NCBI GenBank assembly: GCA_003427395.1 | Contig: BFEA01000359.1 | Coordinates: forward strand, 911,228-955,126 | Direction: 5' to 3' | Origin: Chara braunii | Lineage: Eukaryota; Streptophyta; Charophyceae; Charales; Characeae | DNA length: 43,899 bases | Shown here: positions 41,992 to 43,899 of the stretch, in pieces | Position numbering within the stretch: position 1 is the first letter of the stretch | Layout: each line of letters begins with the position of its first letter | Translations under genes and position numbers: made by a program | The notes under the pieces: generated by a model | What the model saw: only the letters and a program-made list of their open reading frames with translations | The model's database searches: none | Told to the model about the DNA's origin: nothing

Positions 41992-43899
41992 TATGTAGTT
42001 CGATTGTCCAAGTGTTCCTCCTCCTTTTTTTCCATTCTTGTTAGATTTGCGGCTCCAGAACATGGTTTCCATGGCTTCCCGGCCCCCTTCCGCTGCCTCC
42101 CCCCGCTTGTACGTTTTCCGCTTCCGGACTCCTTGCACCTACGTTGCGGTGCTTTCATTGCCAGTGCTCTTTTCGTTTTTTGTCTGAGCCAGAAGACCGC
42201 TGTTGTTGTTGTGATAATAGGTTGGGATCGCTTAGGTCGTCCGTCGCTCGTCTTCGCGTTCTCGGGTTTGCTCTCCTCTGCACCATCTCTCCATCCATGC
42301 TACCCATTCATTCCAATCCGACCGAAACCACTCGTCTCGTCCATCAATCCAACCCATTTCATCCCATTCCTCTGTCATATCCATCCTTGTCATGAATCAA
42401 TCTCGTTACGCTTGGATCTTAGCCGTCTATCCGTTTGCCATCCGTCCATTCATCCGTGCATCTGAGGGAGCTGGATGCGCGGAGAGGGACTGCCACTCCT
42501 TTACTCGCTCATGGAGACCCTTATCCACCCCACTTTTCTGCCACTCCTTCAGCAGGAGTGCGAGCTCCGTCTCTGGACGGAGCAATGAAAAACCGTTTTC
42601 TTCTCTTTAGAAGGTTTGTAGACCAAAGAAGAGAGATGTAGATAGGTAGATTGTTACGTTTCTTTCTTGAACGGATTGCGAAATCGTGGCGCTTTCTGGA
42701 AATTACTGTAATTATTTCCAACATTCCGGAAATCGCGCGCTCATCGTTGCGCATTCATATGCTTCCCTTCACGGCATCCTCCTTGCATGTCGTTTGTTTG
42801 CAACAACATCCGTAGGAGGAAAGGCATGAGGGAGAGAAGGGGTGGTCATGTGCTTCCCTTCACGGCATCCTCCTTGCATGTCGTTAGTTTACAACAACAT
42901 CCGGACGAGGAAAGGCATGAGGGAGAGAAGGGGTGGTTGACGATAAGGAGCAGGTGCGGAAGGTTTTCACTGGACCCACGCCACAGAAGATCATTTTTAA
43001 TCTGAATCGAATTTGATCTCGTTTTTCAAATCATAACGTTATATGCGCTTGTTTTTCCATTTCTCAAATCATGACGTATGACGGAAACTGCATGTTTAAT
43101 GCACGCTGTAAAACCCCTTTTCTTGCCAAGTGTTCTGACCCCGTAAGGTTGTTCATTTGACCTTCAAGAAGGCTTGTTGCAGCTCGTTTTGTGTTTTATT
43201 CGGTCTTTTTTGAATTTGGGTGCGTTGTTGCGTGGGGTCGAGGCGGCGGCGCGGGAAAGGGGGGTTGAGAGAGGAGGGGGGTTGAGGCAGGATTAAGAGA
43301 AGAAACTTTTTCGGTTTTGCCTGCTTCTTAACAATATCTTGAGGTGCTGCGTTATCATTTTGCCTTCGTTTCCATCTGCAGCTCAATCCTTGATTCTACA
43401 GTAGGAATTTTGAAAAGATGTTTCCCTTCAGCACACTGAAATTGCGCTAGTTTCTTTTGCTTTTTGTCGGATCGTTTGCATCCTTGCCTTATTTGCTTGA
43501 CCCTTCGCAAGGGCCGACTCCTATTTAACAATCATTGGCGCCCGTTTTGTGGGGAGTTTGTCTTCCTTTCTGCATCACCTCTCTCTAATGTTTGAAATGA
43601 TCAGGTGCTTTGTGTGAGGATTTCAATGAATATTACTCCGGTTTTGAGAACTCCGGTTTTGTGACTGCGGGGACGCAATACTGTGCCCCTCGGCTTTGCC
43701 GCTAAGTATAAATTGCATTGGCTCAATGATGTTGACAATGATTGTTAGCTTGGTGTTCATTGCTAGAGTCGTGAGCCTTCGTGATCGATTCTGTAAGACT
43801 TTGGATGAGCTCCATCATCACGTCTCGAGGAAGTCAATTTATCAACGGGTAGCGCAGAACAAAACCAAATTCGGAGACAATAACCCAGGGCGGGGGGGG
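41992..43899. other. 3' flank of the GDSL gene, no further gene recognised
   Basis: The first several hundred bases are pyrimidine-rich and probably include the 3' UTR; no clear AATAAA signal was seen close to the stop. Short frames on both strands lack domain features. A 91-bp duplication lies at 42761-42937. The window ends in a G run (43888-43899), which may be an assembly edge. Confidence 0.45.
42761..42937. repeat. Tandem duplication, 91 bp unit, two copies
   Basis: GCTTCCCTTCACGGCATCCT through GAGAGAAGGGGTGGT occurs at 42761-42851 and again at 42852-42937. The copies differ at a few positions (for example CCGTAGGAGG versus CCGGACGAGG), which indicates a fairly recent duplication. Confidence 0.9.

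Overview
This is a eukaryotic, repeat-dominated window. Four things point to the green-plant (streptophyte) lineage: a secreted GDSL-type esterase of the plant kind, Ty3/gypsy elements primed by a tRNA-Asp-type primer site, an L1-like LINE with a plant-style C-terminal zinc finger, and a short CCCTAAA telomere-like tract. The extreme density of decayed elements and minisatellites would fit a charophyte alga such as Chara, but that is inference; no single base-level feature fixes the species.

Layout. 1-1.0 kb: a 72-bp tandem repeat, a pair of 14-bp palindromes and an isolated plus-strand LTR (410-1012). 1.0-9.5 kb: minisatellites, microsatellites, a truncated 3' end of 18S rRNA (3251-3457), a cluster of duplicated minus-strand exon-like fragments (5.2-6.9 kb) and a duplicated block (7.1-8.7 kb). 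9.5-14.3 kb: a plus-strand LTR mini-element with a repeat-rich LTR, an almost perfect tRNA-Asp primer site, a gag-like stub and a rearranged second LTR. 14.3-16.4 kb: adjoining minisatellites of about 31, 55, 45 and 47 bp. 16.4-31.4 kb: a large minus-strand Ty3/gypsy element in the order gag, protease, RT, RNase H, integrase, full of stops and frameshifts and carrying nested material between 17.3 and about 23 kb. Its right-hand LTR is followed, at 31.4-32.6 kb, by a second copy of the 3' internal region, so it looks like a tandem LTR-internal-LTR-internal array. 32.8-38.1 kb: a decayed plus-strand L1-like LINE (endonuclease, RT, zinc finger). 38.1-40.3 kb: GC-rich sequence with G-runs and CT/GA microsatellites. 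40.46-41.99 kb: the only intact, convincing host gene, an intronless GDSL esterase with a Ser-Gly repeat, a poly-proline block and a GPI-signal-like C terminus. 42.0-43.9 kb: no recognisable gene.

How the parts relate. The retroelement pieces are decayed and none looks able to act by itself. The GDSL enzyme should be secreted and held at the cell surface or wall. Most other open frames are products of low-complexity DNA. No CRISPR, operon or intact RNA gene is present.
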